Numbered from the stretch's first letter, positions 27,950-35,387 are shown. The stretch: DNA of 64,000 nucleotides from Staphylococcus sp. CAG:324 (GCA_000433035.1 FR890813.1:1-64000); one strand, 5' to 3'. Made by a program: numbers and translations. The notes: generated by a model not told the origin, from the sequence alone.

Positions 27950-29113
27950 TTATATCTTTTGCATTAGAACAACCGTTTCTACATGATTAGTCCAACAAAA
28001 CATATCAACACATACAACATTTGATATTTGATAGGCTGTTTTTAGTTCTTTCAAATCTCTAACAAGAGTTTCAGGATTACATGAAACATATATAATTTTT
28101 GATGGTTTGAAATGAATTATTGCTTTTAAAAACTCAACTGTTGAGCCACTTCTGGGCGGATCCATAATTATTGCATCTATTCTTGCACTCGTTTTTGATA
28201 ATTTTTTTAAATAATGAGTGGCATCATCACAAATAAACGTTATATTTTTTATTTGATTAATCTTTGCATTTAAAATTGCTGCAGACACAGCTTGTTTATT
28301 GTTTTCAACACAAACAACTTCTCTTACATCATTTGAAAGAAACATTCCAATAGTTCCTACTCCACTATAAGCATCAATAATTGTTTCATAACCTTGAAAA
28401 GAAGCAAGTTCTCTAATTTGAGAGTACAATTTTAATGTTTGAAGAGGATTTACCTGATAAAATGATTTTGATGTGATTCTAAATGAAAAATCACCAAGTT
28501 TATCTATAATAAAACCCTGACCAAAAAGAATTTTTTCTTTTTCGCCCAAAACAATACTTGTCTTTCTCGGATTGATATTTTGAATAATTGTTTTAATTCT
28601 AGGAGAAATATCACGTATTCTTTTAATAACTTCTGATCTAGAAGGAAAAATATCGCTAGATGTTACGATTGTTATTAAAATTTCTTTTGTAAAAAAAGCT
28701 TCTCTAAGAAGAACATACCTAAGCAAACCACGTTTGGTATCCTCATCATATGCTCTAATCTTTAAATCATCAAAGATTTTTTTCAGTTGTTTTAATATCT
28801 CATTTTGTATACTGCTATGCATCACACAAAATGAAATATCTACAACTTGATGGGAATTTTCTTGATAAAAACCACTTATTAATTTACCATGTTGAAATTT
28901 ATAACTGATTATCATTTTATTGCGATAATGGAAATTTTCTTCTGCTTGAATTATGTTATTGATATTAATATCAAAACCATTATTATGAAAATTTTTATAA
29001 ACCAGATCTCTTTTGAATTTGAGCGTTTCTGAATATTCCTTATCTAAAAATTGACAATTACCACATGTTTTAAAATACTTACAAATGCTTGTTTCATTCA
29101 TATTCATTCTCAT
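27950..29113 (-). CDS. RNA uracil-C5 methyltransferase, RlmD/TrmA (RumA) family
   Basis: A 387-residue SAM-dependent methyltransferase. The N-terminal C11-x5-C17-x2-C20 cluster motif plus a later Cys (ISFCVMH) are the [4Fe-4S] ligands of RumA-type enzymes. The SAM-binding region YSGVGTIGMF, the catalytic IMDPPRSG and the nucleophile segment YVSCNPETL are all intact. The usual N-terminal TRAM RNA-binding domain is absent: the protein starts directly at the cluster. The target is probably 23S rRNA m5U, but tRNA or another rRNA site is possible. The gene starts inside the 3' end of the upstream acyltransferase gene (20-base overlap), implying coupling. Confidence 0.9.
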   Translation of the reverse strand: MRMNMNETSICKYFKTCGNCQFLDKEYSETLKFKRDLVYKNFHNNGFDININNIIQAEENFHYRNKMIISYKFQHGKLISGFYQENSHQVVDISFCVMHSSIQNEILKQLKKIFDDLKIRAYDEDTKRGLLRYVLLREAFFTKEILITIVTSSDIFPSRSEVIKRIRDISPRIKTIIQNINPRKTSIVLGEKEKILFGQGFIIDKLGDFSFRITSKSFYQVNPLQTLKLYSQIRELASFQGYETIIDAYSGVGTIGMFLSNDVREVVCVENNKQAVSAAILNAKINQIKNITFICDDATHYLKKLSKTSARIDAIIMDPPRSGSTVEFLKAIIHFKPSKIIYVSCNPETLVRDLKELKTAYQISNVVCVDMFCWTNHVETVVLMQKI

Positions 29114-30332
29114 TTCGAATTTGAGCTATAACATCAATTGCTTGAACAAATTTTGTTATAATTGTTGTTTTTTCTTTTTCCGTTGGTTTAAATTCATAAT
29201 ATCCTTCATCATCTGGTAAATCAAAATGATTTCTTGTTTCAAATGGTATTTGATAAATATTGGCCAATTTAAAGTCTTTTCTAATCTCTTTTCCATACAT
29301 AGTGCCTTTATAATATAACTCTGAATTTGTTAATATAACTTTACCAGTACCGACTTTTTTCAAGATATATTCATGATTTACTCCATAGTATAAATCAAAA
29401 TTTCCCTCTAAGTATAAAGTATTATCTTTTACTTTTGAAATAAATTTACTTTTTTCAAATTCATACCAAACAGCCTCATCTTCCATTACTACACATTCAT
29501 TACCAATTCCTTCAAATTTACCCCATTTATTCATAGTCATAGTATTTTTACAATTAGAACATATTAAACTGTTTTTATATGAAAGAATACTATCCATTTT
29601 ATTGCATTTGGGACATAAATATAACATATCTTCCATACCTTTGACAAGAGATTTGGCTTGAATTGTATATCCATACTCTTTTATTTCTTTTCGGTCGTTT
29701 ATATTTATTGCATCAACAGTTTTCTGATAAATTTCTTCATCACTCAATGTTTTTAAATCTAATTTTGTAAATACTTTCACAAAATTAATAAATATTGGAC
29801 TTCTTCTGCGATATTTGCGCCACTTAGGATAGGCCATGTACGCTCCATGAAGTTGAATTGCATAAACATCAACATCACACATTTTCAATAATTTAACGAT
29901 TGACTTATCAATTCTTAAATTGTCTCCATGCATAGTTGTTTGCCCAGCAGGAGCAATCGTAATTGGTAATTTCTGCTGTAAGGCTCTTTTGATTTTTTTT
30001 ATTGTTCCAATGTCTGGTTTAAATTGTTCTTTGGAAATGGCTTTGACCATATTTAAGATTATTCTTAGTGTCTTATTATAATAAAAATGACTTGAAGCAA
30101 CATATGATGCTCGTGTTAGTCCAAATCCAATGGTAGTTAGGAAGTGATCTTGATTAGAGGCATGATTATATATTACAATACATCCTTCTTTTTTATTTCT
30201 TTTCTTGAAGATTTTCCTATTTACTTTTATGCGATTTTTGAAAAACATATATATTCTACTTCCGATTGAATATATGAACCAAGCAATCATACTTGGTTTT
30301 ATTTTTTCCTTTTTTTTAATATTTTTTGACAT
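29094..30332 (-). CDS. Acyltransferase (PlsC-like) fused to zinc ribbon and C-terminal beta domain
   Basis: A 412-residue protein with three parts. The N-terminal 200 residues are a 1-acylglycerol-3-phosphate acyltransferase-like domain with the catalytic HxxxxD in YNHASNQDHF (near residue 60) and a motif III variant APAGQTT in place of FPEGTRS. A zinc ribbon follows near 240-270 (CPKC ... CSNC). The final 130 residues are beta-rich (GKVILTNSELYYKG, IYQIPFETRNHFDL), resembling a PH/GRAM-like fold. The start at 30332 has GGAG 8 bases upstream. Lipid acylation at the membrane is inferred; the motif III change and fusion make the substrate uncertain. Confidence 0.72.
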   Translation of the reverse strand: MSKNIKKKEKIKPSMIAWFIYSIGSRIYMFFKNRIKVNRKIFKKRNKKEGCIVIYNHASNQDHFLTTIGFGLTRASYVASSHFYYNKTLRIILNMVKAISKEQFKPDIGTIKKIKRALQQKLPITIAPAGQTTMHGDNLRIDKSIVKLLKMCDVDVYAIQLHGAYMAYPKWRKYRRRSPIFINFVKVFTKLDLKTLSDEEIYQKTVDAININDRKEIKEYGYTIQAKSLVKGMEDMLYLCPKCNKMDSILSYKNSLICSNCKNTMTMNKWGKFEGIGNECVVMEDEAVWYEFEKSKFISKVKDNTLYLEGNFDLYYGVNHEYILKKVGTGKVILTNSELYYKGTMYGKEIRKDFKLANIYQIPFETRNHFDLPDDEGYYEFKPTEKEKTTIITKFVQAIDVIAQIRNENEYE

Positions 30333-30433
30333 TATCAATCTCCATATATTATATTCATATTTAACCAATTATTTATTATACTATATTTCGACACAATTGT
30401 AAACTAATCCGATTACTGAATAATTAACCATTT

Positions 30434-30470
30434 GCTTGCTTTTTTTTATTTTTTGTAATATAATATATTA
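30434..30470 (+). promoter_or_regulatory. Promoter of tRNA-Leu
   Basis: TTGCTT, 17 bases, TATAAT, ending about 7-8 bases before the tRNA first base. This -10 lacks the upstream TG that most promoters in the window carry. Confidence 0.6.
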
Positions 30471-30476
30471 GCATAT

Positions 30477-30562
30477 GCCACTGTGGTGAAATGGTAGACG
30501 CGCTGGACTCAAAATCCAGTGGTAGCAATACCGTGTCGGTTCGAGTCCGACCAGTGGCACCA
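30477..30562 (+). tRNA. tRNA-Leu, anticodon CAA
   Basis: An 86-nt class II tRNA with encoded CCA. Acceptor stem GCCACTG/CAGTGGC, anticodon stem CTGGA/TCCAG around loop CTCAAAA (anticodon CAA, reads UUG), a long variable arm (TGGTAGCAATACCG) and T stem GTCGG/CCGAC. All stems pair normally. Confidence 0.97.
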
Positions 30563-30576
30563 TAAATGAACAAATG

Positions 30577-30606
30577 CTTTGATACAATAAACAAAAGGTG
30601 TCAAAG
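30577..30606 (+). terminator. Terminator of tRNA-Leu
   Basis: Stem CTTTGATAC / GTGTCAAAG (one G-T pair), 12-base loop, followed by a T-rich tract, 14 bases after the tRNA. Confidence 0.8.
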
Positions 30607-30617
30607 TTTTTATTTTG

Positions 30618-30811
30618 AATAAAACAAGTGTTTTATCAGTTTTGAAATGCTCTTTTTTTGCTTTTAGGCCAATTTTAGCCTTGTGTTGTTTTATTTTTGA
30701 GTCTATGATAGAAAGTTGGTATTAAAAATATTTTTCAAACGTGGACAAGTGTTGTACTCGCCAACGATTCCCCTTTCACTAGGAAACGATTATATGAATT
30801 AGTCTTATTTT
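30618..30811. other. Unassigned intergenic segment between tRNA-Leu and IS110 element
   Basis: No gene is visible. The stretch contains a 9-base direct repeat (ACAAGTGTT at 30624 and 30745), a small palindrome AGGC...GCCT near 30667, and a locally GC-richer patch (about 30740-30790). It could be debris from an earlier insertion next to a tRNA gene, but I cannot match it to a known element. Confidence 0.4.
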
Positions 30812-30840
30812 TTGAGATTTTAATAATATTATGATATAAT
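30812..30840 (+). promoter_or_regulatory. Strong-looking promoter facing the IS110 element
   Basis: TTGAGA, 17 bases, TATAAT with TGA before the -10. No plus-strand gene follows until the small membrane-protein gene at 32686, on the far side of the IS element, suggesting that the element was inserted between this promoter and that gene. Confidence 0.6.
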
Positions 30841-31090
30841 ATTGATATCTTATCTAGTACAAATTATCAAAATATAACGGACAAAACAGCTTCCGATATA
30901 AATGTCAAGTATTAATTTAATAAAAAAATAAGAATTTTTTAAATTCTTACGTTAATTTACAATATGTAGGCATGTTAAAAGATAGCCATAGGCTATTAGT
31001 TTTAAAAAATATAAATTGATATGACAAAGTAATCGCATATACTTTTTCATTTATTTTAATATCGGTTGTTTGACGAGGTGTTTATTTTTG

Positions 31091-32353
31091 TTATCTTGAC
31101 TTATATAATAATCTATTTTTCATTAAAGCATAGATAACTTTAATTAATTTTCTAGCTGTTAGAATTTGAGCTCTTAGCTCTTTAGGAGGTTTAGCTTCAT
31201 TGTATTTTTTATTGTAGTAATCATTAAATTCAGGTACGAATTTTCTTACTTGATTGGCTGCTTCAATTAAATAGTGTCTTAAATATTTGTTTCCTGTTTT
31301 AGTTAAAGGATTATCTTCAGATTCGAATTTACCAGATTGTGTTTTTCTCCATGTGATACCTGCATATTTAGCTAAAGCATCGTCGTCATCAAATTGATCG
31401 ATAGAACCAATCTCTGAAATGATACCAGCCGCAAAGACAGGACCAATTCCTTTAATAGAAGTAAGACAGATATATTCTTCGTTATTAAAACCTTTAATAA
31501 GGGCTTGGATTTCCCTTGAAACTGCTTTAATTTCGTTTTCAAAAGATCTAATACAGTTTAAACTAGAAGTTATTGCAAGGTTAATAGGAAGTAAATTAAC
31601 TTTATCAAGTCTATATGAATTAGTGGCACATTGTTTAAGAAGTTTAATGGTTTCTTCGGGATTAGATATTTTATTGTTACTTTTATCATTTACAAAGATG
31701 ACTAAATCTTCTATAGAAGTATTAATAATATCTTCTGGAGATAAAAATTCTGTTAAGATAGCTGTAGAAGTTGCTCCATACATATCAGAGAATGGAGATT
31801 CTGAACTTGATGCTGTACAAAGACCTGAAAATTTAAGGAATATATTATTTAAAATATAATTTTTTTCACGAGCGAGCATATCAGCTAAATGTTTTCTATG
31901 ACGAGTTAAACGTTGTAACGCAAGGAATTGAGCACCTTTCCAAGGAGTCAATTTATCGCAACGACCAACTCTAGCAAGATTTGCAAGAAGTTTTGCATCA
32001 GTAAAGTCATCTTTATTAGTATCTGCGAAACTTGCTCGATAGTTACAAGATATTTTAGAGTTTATACAATAAACCTTAGGATTATAGATTAAAAGTTCTT
32101 CATTACTTGAAAGAAAAGTAGCTATATGAAAAGCATAAATGCTAGTTGATTCTAAAACAAAGATAACATTAGTAAAGTTATATTTTTTAGTAGTTTCAAT
32201 AGTATTATCTTTAATAGCAGTTACTCCATTTAAGTCGTTTTTAACTTTAAAATGATTTAAATCTTTTTGATTGAAATTCATCATATGTACAACATTGTAA
32301 ATTGAATCAACATCAATTCCAATAAAAAGAGAAGATAAAATGGGATTGTTCAT
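31091..32353 (-). CDS. IS110-family transposase (DEDD/serine recombinase)
   Basis: A 420-residue protein with the two IS110 domains. The N-terminal RuvC-like DEDD domain shows the first Asp in FIGIDV (residue 14), the Glu in FVLESTSIYAF, and the paired Asp in TNKDDFTDAKLLA. The C-terminal Tnp domain has the helix-hairpin-helix-like SIKGIGPVFAAGIISEIG and then YAGI...TQSGKF, whose Ser aligns with the catalytic serine of IS621-type recombinases. I see no frameshift or missing residue, so it is likely active. The ATG at 32353 has GAGGTG 4 bases upstream, and that site lies partly in a hairpin. Confidence 0.93.
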   Translation of the reverse strand: MNNPILSSLFIGIDVDSIYNVVHMMNFNQKDLNHFKVKNDLNGVTAIKDNTIETTKKYNFTNVIFVLESTSIYAFHIATFLSSNEELLIYNPKVYCINSKISCNYRASFADTNKDDFTDAKLLANLARVGRCDKLTPWKGAQFLALQRLTRHRKHLADMLAREKNYILNNIFLKFSGLCTASSSESPFSDMYGATSTAILTEFLSPEDIINTSIEDLVIFVNDKSNNKISNPEETIKLLKQCATNSYRLDKVNLLPINLAITSSLNCIRSFENEIKAVSREIQALIKGFNNEEYICLTSIKGIGPVFAAGIISEIGSIDQFDDDDALAKYAGITWRKTQSGKFESEDNPLTKTGNKYLRHYLIEAANQVRKFVPEFNDYYNKKYNEAKPPKELRAQILTARKLIKVIYALMKNRLLYKSR

Positions 32354-32370
32354 AAAACACCTCAAGATTA

Positions 32371-32407
32371 AAATATTTTATAGTATGAAATTGGTTCCTA
32401 ATCTTGA
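32371..32407 (-). promoter_or_regulatory. Hairpin overlapping the transposase ribosome binding site
   Basis: A 10-base inverted repeat (CTCAAGATTA / TAATCTTGAG) sits immediately upstream of the transposase ATG. The minus-strand arm nearest the gene ends in GAG of the GAGGTG ribosome binding site, so folding would partly hide it. This would keep transposase translation low, a common trait of insertion sequences. Confidence 0.55.
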
Positions 32408-32619
32408 GTGTAAACAACAACCTCGCCATATAAAAACTTGTTAATTAATTATAAAATGCGATTAATTAATAACAGAGGTCCAGCTTCCGAGTAAGAACTT
32501 AAACACACAAGTAGGTTTGCGAACTATTTAAGCAATCTAAAGTTGCAAGGAGGAAAAGCACTTTACCTAGTTCAAACTATGTATATAGTTTATCATAAAA
32601 GGAACCTAATTCATACTAT
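32380..32619 (-). ncRNA. Candidate bridge RNA locus of the IS110 element
   Basis: The non-coding leader upstream of the transposase is where IS110-group elements encode the bridge RNA that pairs with donor and target DNA. Here, inverted arms 32380-32398 and 32601-32619 match at 17 of 19 positions, and internal stems are visible: a 9-bp pair TTAATTAAT/ATTAATTAA around 32441-32470, enclosed by ACCTC/GAGGT (32420-32424 with 32475-32479). Just outside that stem, 32481-32490 equals a 10-base segment near the presumed right end, in the orientation expected of a left donor guide. Exact RNA ends and the other guides could not be assigned. Confidence 0.45.
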
Positions 32620-32629
32620 TTTAATTAAT

Positions 32630-32661
32630 GATATTAATAATTGATATTATTAATATCAATT
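32630..32661. promoter_or_regulatory. Overlapping palindromes upstream of the small membrane gene (candidate MarR operator)
   Basis: Two perfect, mutually exclusive palindromes: arms GATATTAATAAT/ATTATTAATATC around TGAT (32630-32657), and arms of 11 bases around one base (32639-32661). The core resembles the palindrome in front of the marR gene at 35324: 15 of 18 positions agree around TATTAATAATT. A possible promoter, TTGATA-N17-TATTAT, overlaps it but would start transcription within the ribosome binding site, so the real promoter may lie elsewhere. Confidence 0.5.
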
Positions 32662-32685
32662 ACTATTATACGAGGAGGAAAGATT

Positions 32686-32865
32686 ATGAAAAAACAGTTA
32701 AATGGAATTATACTTGTGCTTTTTGGTATTTTACTTTGTTTAGCAAGTAATGAATTAAATACAACTATATTCAGGAGTTGGATTGACATGCCGTTTGCTC
32801 TTCTTGGTGTGATATTCGGTATTGTCGGTATTATCATATCATTTATGGAGCCAAAAAATAAATAA
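32686..32865 (+). CDS. Small two-helix membrane protein
   Basis: A 59-residue protein with two hydrophobic helices (about residues 7-21 and 36-52) joined by a short hydrophilic turn containing FRSWIDMP, and a charged C-terminus EPKNK. I do not recognise it. A strong GAGGAGG site lies 8 bases before the ATG, supporting real translation. It stands between the IS110 element and the convergent nitrilase operon. The palindrome upstream suggests control by the neighbouring MarR regulator. Confidence 0.7.
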   Translation: MKKQLNGIILVLFGILLCLASNELNTTIFRSWIDMPFALLGVIFGIVGIIISFMEPKNK

Positions 32866-33006
32866 TATTTATTCCATATTATTAGAATAAAACAAACAAA
32901 AGTTTAAAAATATATTGTAATTCTATAGGGGTTTCGATTTTGTATTCAAATTGGTCATCTCTTACATTTTTAATATTCAAAATCATATCCCTTTTTATTT
33001 AAAATA

Positions 33007-33045
33007 AAAATGGTTTCATTGTATAAATTGCAATGAAACCATTTT
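33007..33045. terminator. Terminator of the marR-degV-nitrilase operon
   Basis: A 14-15-bp stem (AAAATGGTTTCATTG and complement) with a 9-base loop and T-rich flanks on both sides, 22 bases after the nitrilase stop codon. It can also stop plus-strand transcription from the small membrane gene. Confidence 0.85.
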
Positions 33046-33066
33046 CTTTTTTTAATGATATATAAT

Positions 33067-33945
33067 TTATTTTCGATAATCTATTCTAATAAATGGCTCA
33101 TCAATTTGCTCATCAGTAATTAAATGATATTTACTAGGGTGTCGATATGCATTGCCATGAATCTCATTTTTTCGATAATCACGCATCATATCTAAAGAAA
33201 AAGTTGCATAATAAATTCCAGCTTCCAATCCTGCTTCTAGTATACAAGTATCTCTTGATTTGTCAACAGTTGGTAAATAAGCAACTCCATCAAATGCAGA
33301 TGAATGACCATTGCAATCTGGATATCCTTCAGGGTAATTACAAGTAGCAATCCCAATCATATTTTCAAATGCACGTGCTCTAAGTTGAGATAACCGATTG
33401 ATTTCCATTGGACAAGCATTAGGAACAATAATGATCTCAGCTCCTTTTAACATCAGAATACGTGCACTTTCAGGGAATTCTCTATCATAGCAAATCATAG
33501 CACCTATTTTAAGATTTCCTTTTTCAGTATTCAGATTAGCAACATAAAAATCATTACCTGGAGTTAAATTTTTTTCCAAATCAAAATCACAAGTATGAAC
33601 TTTTGCATAAGTTAATATTTGTTTACCAAAACGATCAAATAAAATAACTGTATTTCTAGGAAGAGGTTCATAACTTTCTAAGAAAGTTATAGCTATAGCC
33701 AAATTTAATTCTTGAGCTAATCTTTGAAAAACTTTTATAAATTTACTATCTACTGAAATAGCATTTCTTTTTAATTCCTCTACATCATTGACCATTTTAT
33801 AGCCATTACTCCACATTTCAGGAAATAATACCATATCTGCTCCATCTTTTTTAGCTTTTCTACATGCTCTAATTCCTATTTCAAGATTTTCATCTATATT
33901 ATTACCTGGCATTATTTGTAATAGTGCTATTTTAATCTCTTTCAT
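33067..33945 (-). CDS. Carbon-nitrogen hydrolase (nitrilase superfamily)
   Basis: A 292-residue cytoplasmic hydrolase with the Glu-Lys-Cys triad of the family: Glu in LFPEMWSNG (near residue 41), Lys in TYAKVHTCDFD (near 115), and Cys in GAMICYDREFPESAR (near 155). Members cleave omega-amides, carbamoyl groups or carboxamides; the substrate here cannot be told. AGAGG lies 7-8 bases before the ATG at 33945. It follows degV by about 20 bases, as the last gene of a marR-degV-nitrilase operon. Confidence 0.88.
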   Translation of the reverse strand: MKEIKIALLQIMPGNNIDENLEIGIRACRKAKKDGADMVLFPEMWSNGYKMVNDVEELKRNAISVDSKFIKVFQRLAQELNLAIAITFLESYEPLPRNTVILFDRFGKQILTYAKVHTCDFDLEKNLTPGNDFYVANLNTEKGNLKIGAMICYDREFPESARILMLKGAEIIIVPNACPMEINRLSQLRARAFENMIGIATCNYPEGYPDCNGHSSAFDGVAYLPTVDKSRDTCILEAGLEAGIYYATFSLDMMRDYRKNEIHGNAYRHPSKYHLITDEQIDEPFIRIDYRK

Positions 33946-33966
33946 CACTTACCTCTTTTTAGCCAA

Positions 33967-34872
33967 CTACTTTTTTACTCTATCATATTTTTTAATAAAA
34001 CCAACCCCTAACGGATATGGTCCTGTATGAACACCAATGGTTGCTCCAATTTGAATGAGTAAAACATCTTCTCTTTTTAAGATTTCTTTTAGTTTTTCAT
34101 TATACAATTTTCCTTCTTCTATATCATAACCATAACCTGTAATAAATTGATAATCATCGGGATTTTCTTTGTTTTCTTTAAAATAATTAAGTGCTGCATC
34201 AGTTGCTTTTAAAAAAGATTTTTTTCTCGTAAAGGAAATTCCTGCTGAAAAAATTTCTCCATCTCTTAAAACGATAATAGGTTTTATTTTTAAAGTGGCT
34301 CCTACTATTCCTACTAATTTGCCAATTCTACCACCTTTTCTTAAATACTCTAAGTTACCAACTGTAAAAAAGATTCTTCCTGTTTTTCTCATAGCATTTG
34401 CTAATTTAATTGCCTCATCATATGTTTTGCCATCTCTTTTCATTCTTGCTATTTCTAAGACTAAAAGTCCTTGTACTCCCGTATTTACCATTGAATCAAT
34501 GACAGTGATTTTAGCATTTGGATATTTTTCTAAACAATTTTCCTTTGCAACACTAGCACTATTATAAGAACCACTAAATTTGCTGGTGATGCAAACGCAA
34601 ATTATACTATTTCCTGCTTTTATTTGTTCTTCAAAAACATCCTCATAATCTGCTACAGATGGTAAAGTAGTTTTCGGATTTAAATTACTTTCATTGACCA
34701 TTTTTTCATAAAAATCTCTAACTTGCAAATTTACTCTTTCTTTTAAATAATCATTCCCATCTAGCGATACATAAAAAGGAACTACTTTTATATTATTTTC
34801 CTTAATTAACTCATCTGGCAAATCACATGAGCTATCGCTAACAATTACATAATTATTGTCTTTATCTTTCAT
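33967..34872 (-). CDS. DegV family fatty-acid-binding protein (FakB-like)
   Basis: A 301-residue DegV protein: N-terminal VSDSSCDLPDELI, the TTLPSVADYEDVF block near residue 75, the VIDSMVNTGVQGLLVLEIA block (about 125-145), and GRIGKLVGIVGATLKIKPI near 185-205 in the lipid-binding half. DegV/FakB proteins bind a fatty acid and present it to the kinase FakA for phosphorylation. FakA is not in this window. The ribosome binding site AAGGAG is inside the last codons of marR, with an 11-base overlap of the genes. Confidence 0.88.
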   Translation of the reverse strand: MKDKDNNYVIVSDSSCDLPDELIKENNIKVVPFYVSLDGNDYLKERVNLQVRDFYEKMVNESNLNPKTTLPSVADYEDVFEEQIKAGNSIICVCITSKFSGSYNSASVAKENCLEKYPNAKITVIDSMVNTGVQGLLVLEIARMKRDGKTYDEAIKLANAMRKTGRIFFTVGNLEYLRKGGRIGKLVGIVGATLKIKPIIVLRDGEIFSAGISFTRKKSFLKATDAALNYFKENKENPDDYQFITGYGYDIEEGKLYNEKLKEILKREDVLLIQIGATIGVHTGPYPLGVGFIKKYDRVKK

Positions 34873-35302
34873 TAATTTTCTCCTTTACAATGATTTGATT
34901 GATATCATTTAATATTTCAATTAGCGTTATACTTTTTTCTACTCCTAACTCTTCTATTAATTTAAGTATTTTATTATCTAATACTATCAGTTTTGAAACA
35001 ATGGCTTCTTCTCCTTTTTCAGTAAGTGAAACTATTATTTTCCTTCGATCATCACTTTTTCTCTTTAATAACACTAATTCTTTTTCATGAAGTGAATTTA
35101 AAATTGCTGTCACTCTTGATTTTGTGATACCAAGTTTAAGACTGATATTAGTAGGAGTTACGTCTTGTTTTTCTTTTAGAATATAACTTAAAACGGCATG
35201 TTCTCCTTCTAACATTTCGGCAATACTGCTAGCTTGATTACTAATATATAACTGTAATAATGCTTCTATGAATTCATTTTTTAGATTATTAGATAATTCC
35301 AT
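34862..35302 (-). CDS. MarR family transcriptional regulator
   Basis: A 146-residue winged-helix repressor: recognition region NISLKLGITKSRVTAILNSLHEKEL (residues about 57-80), and the wing LKRKSDDRRKIIVSLTEKG with the conserved DxR motif. It heads an operon with degV and a nitrilase. A large palindrome lies directly downstream of its own -10, so it probably represses itself. Coupling of a MarR protein to a fatty-acid-binding DegV protein recalls FabT control of lipid genes, but this link is inferred. Confidence 0.9.
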   Translation of the reverse strand: MELSNNLKNEFIEALLQLYISNQASSIAEMLEGEHAVLSYILKEKQDVTPTNISLKLGITKSRVTAILNSLHEKELVLLKRKSDDRRKIIVSLTEKGEEAIVSKLIVLDNKILKLIEELGVEKSITLIEILNDINQIIVKEKINER

Positions 35303-35323
35303 TTTATTCTTCCTTCAATTTAG

Positions 35324-35352
35324 TTAATAGTATTAATAATTAATACTATTAA
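35324..35352. promoter_or_regulatory. Palindromic operator before marR
   Basis: Arms TTAATAGTATTAA and TTAATACTATTAA, 13 bases each, flank a 3-base centre. The site sits between the -10 and the start codon of marR, the classic place for autorepression. A close relative lies upstream of the gene at 32686. Confidence 0.7.
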
Positions 35353-35382
35353 TATTTTATACTAATATTAAGTAATTGTCAA
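35353..35382 (-). promoter_or_regulatory. Promoter of marR-degV-nitrilase
   Basis: Minus strand consensus TTGACA, 17 bases, TAAAAT, about 55 bases before the marR ATG and immediately upstream of the palindromic operator. Confidence 0.75.
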
Positions 35383-35387
35383 TTAGA

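Larger units (their letters stand above)
30887..32620 (-). mobile_element. IS110-family insertion sequence (ends approximate)
   Basis: The element consists of a minus-strand IS110-type transposase, about 200 bases of downstream non-coding DNA, and a structured upstream leader of about 250 bases. The ends are inferred: the right end from the 10-base segment CAGCTTCCGA at 30887-30896, which recurs in the leader at 32481-32490, and the left end from the outer arm of an inverted repeat at 32601-32619. IS110 elements lack conventional terminal repeats, so boundaries need comparison with an empty site or another copy. No other copy is visible in the window. Confidence 0.6.

Noticed and set aside
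27364..29113. TGA read as tryptophan, as in mycoplasmas
   Set aside because: Several genes end in TGA (27364, 29094, 39071 and the ATGA overlaps), and tryptophan positions in conserved motifs use TGG.
32686..32865. Toxin or holin peptide next to the IS element
   Set aside because: The two-helix shape alone is not evidence; there is no antitoxin gene or antisense RNA promoter that I can support.
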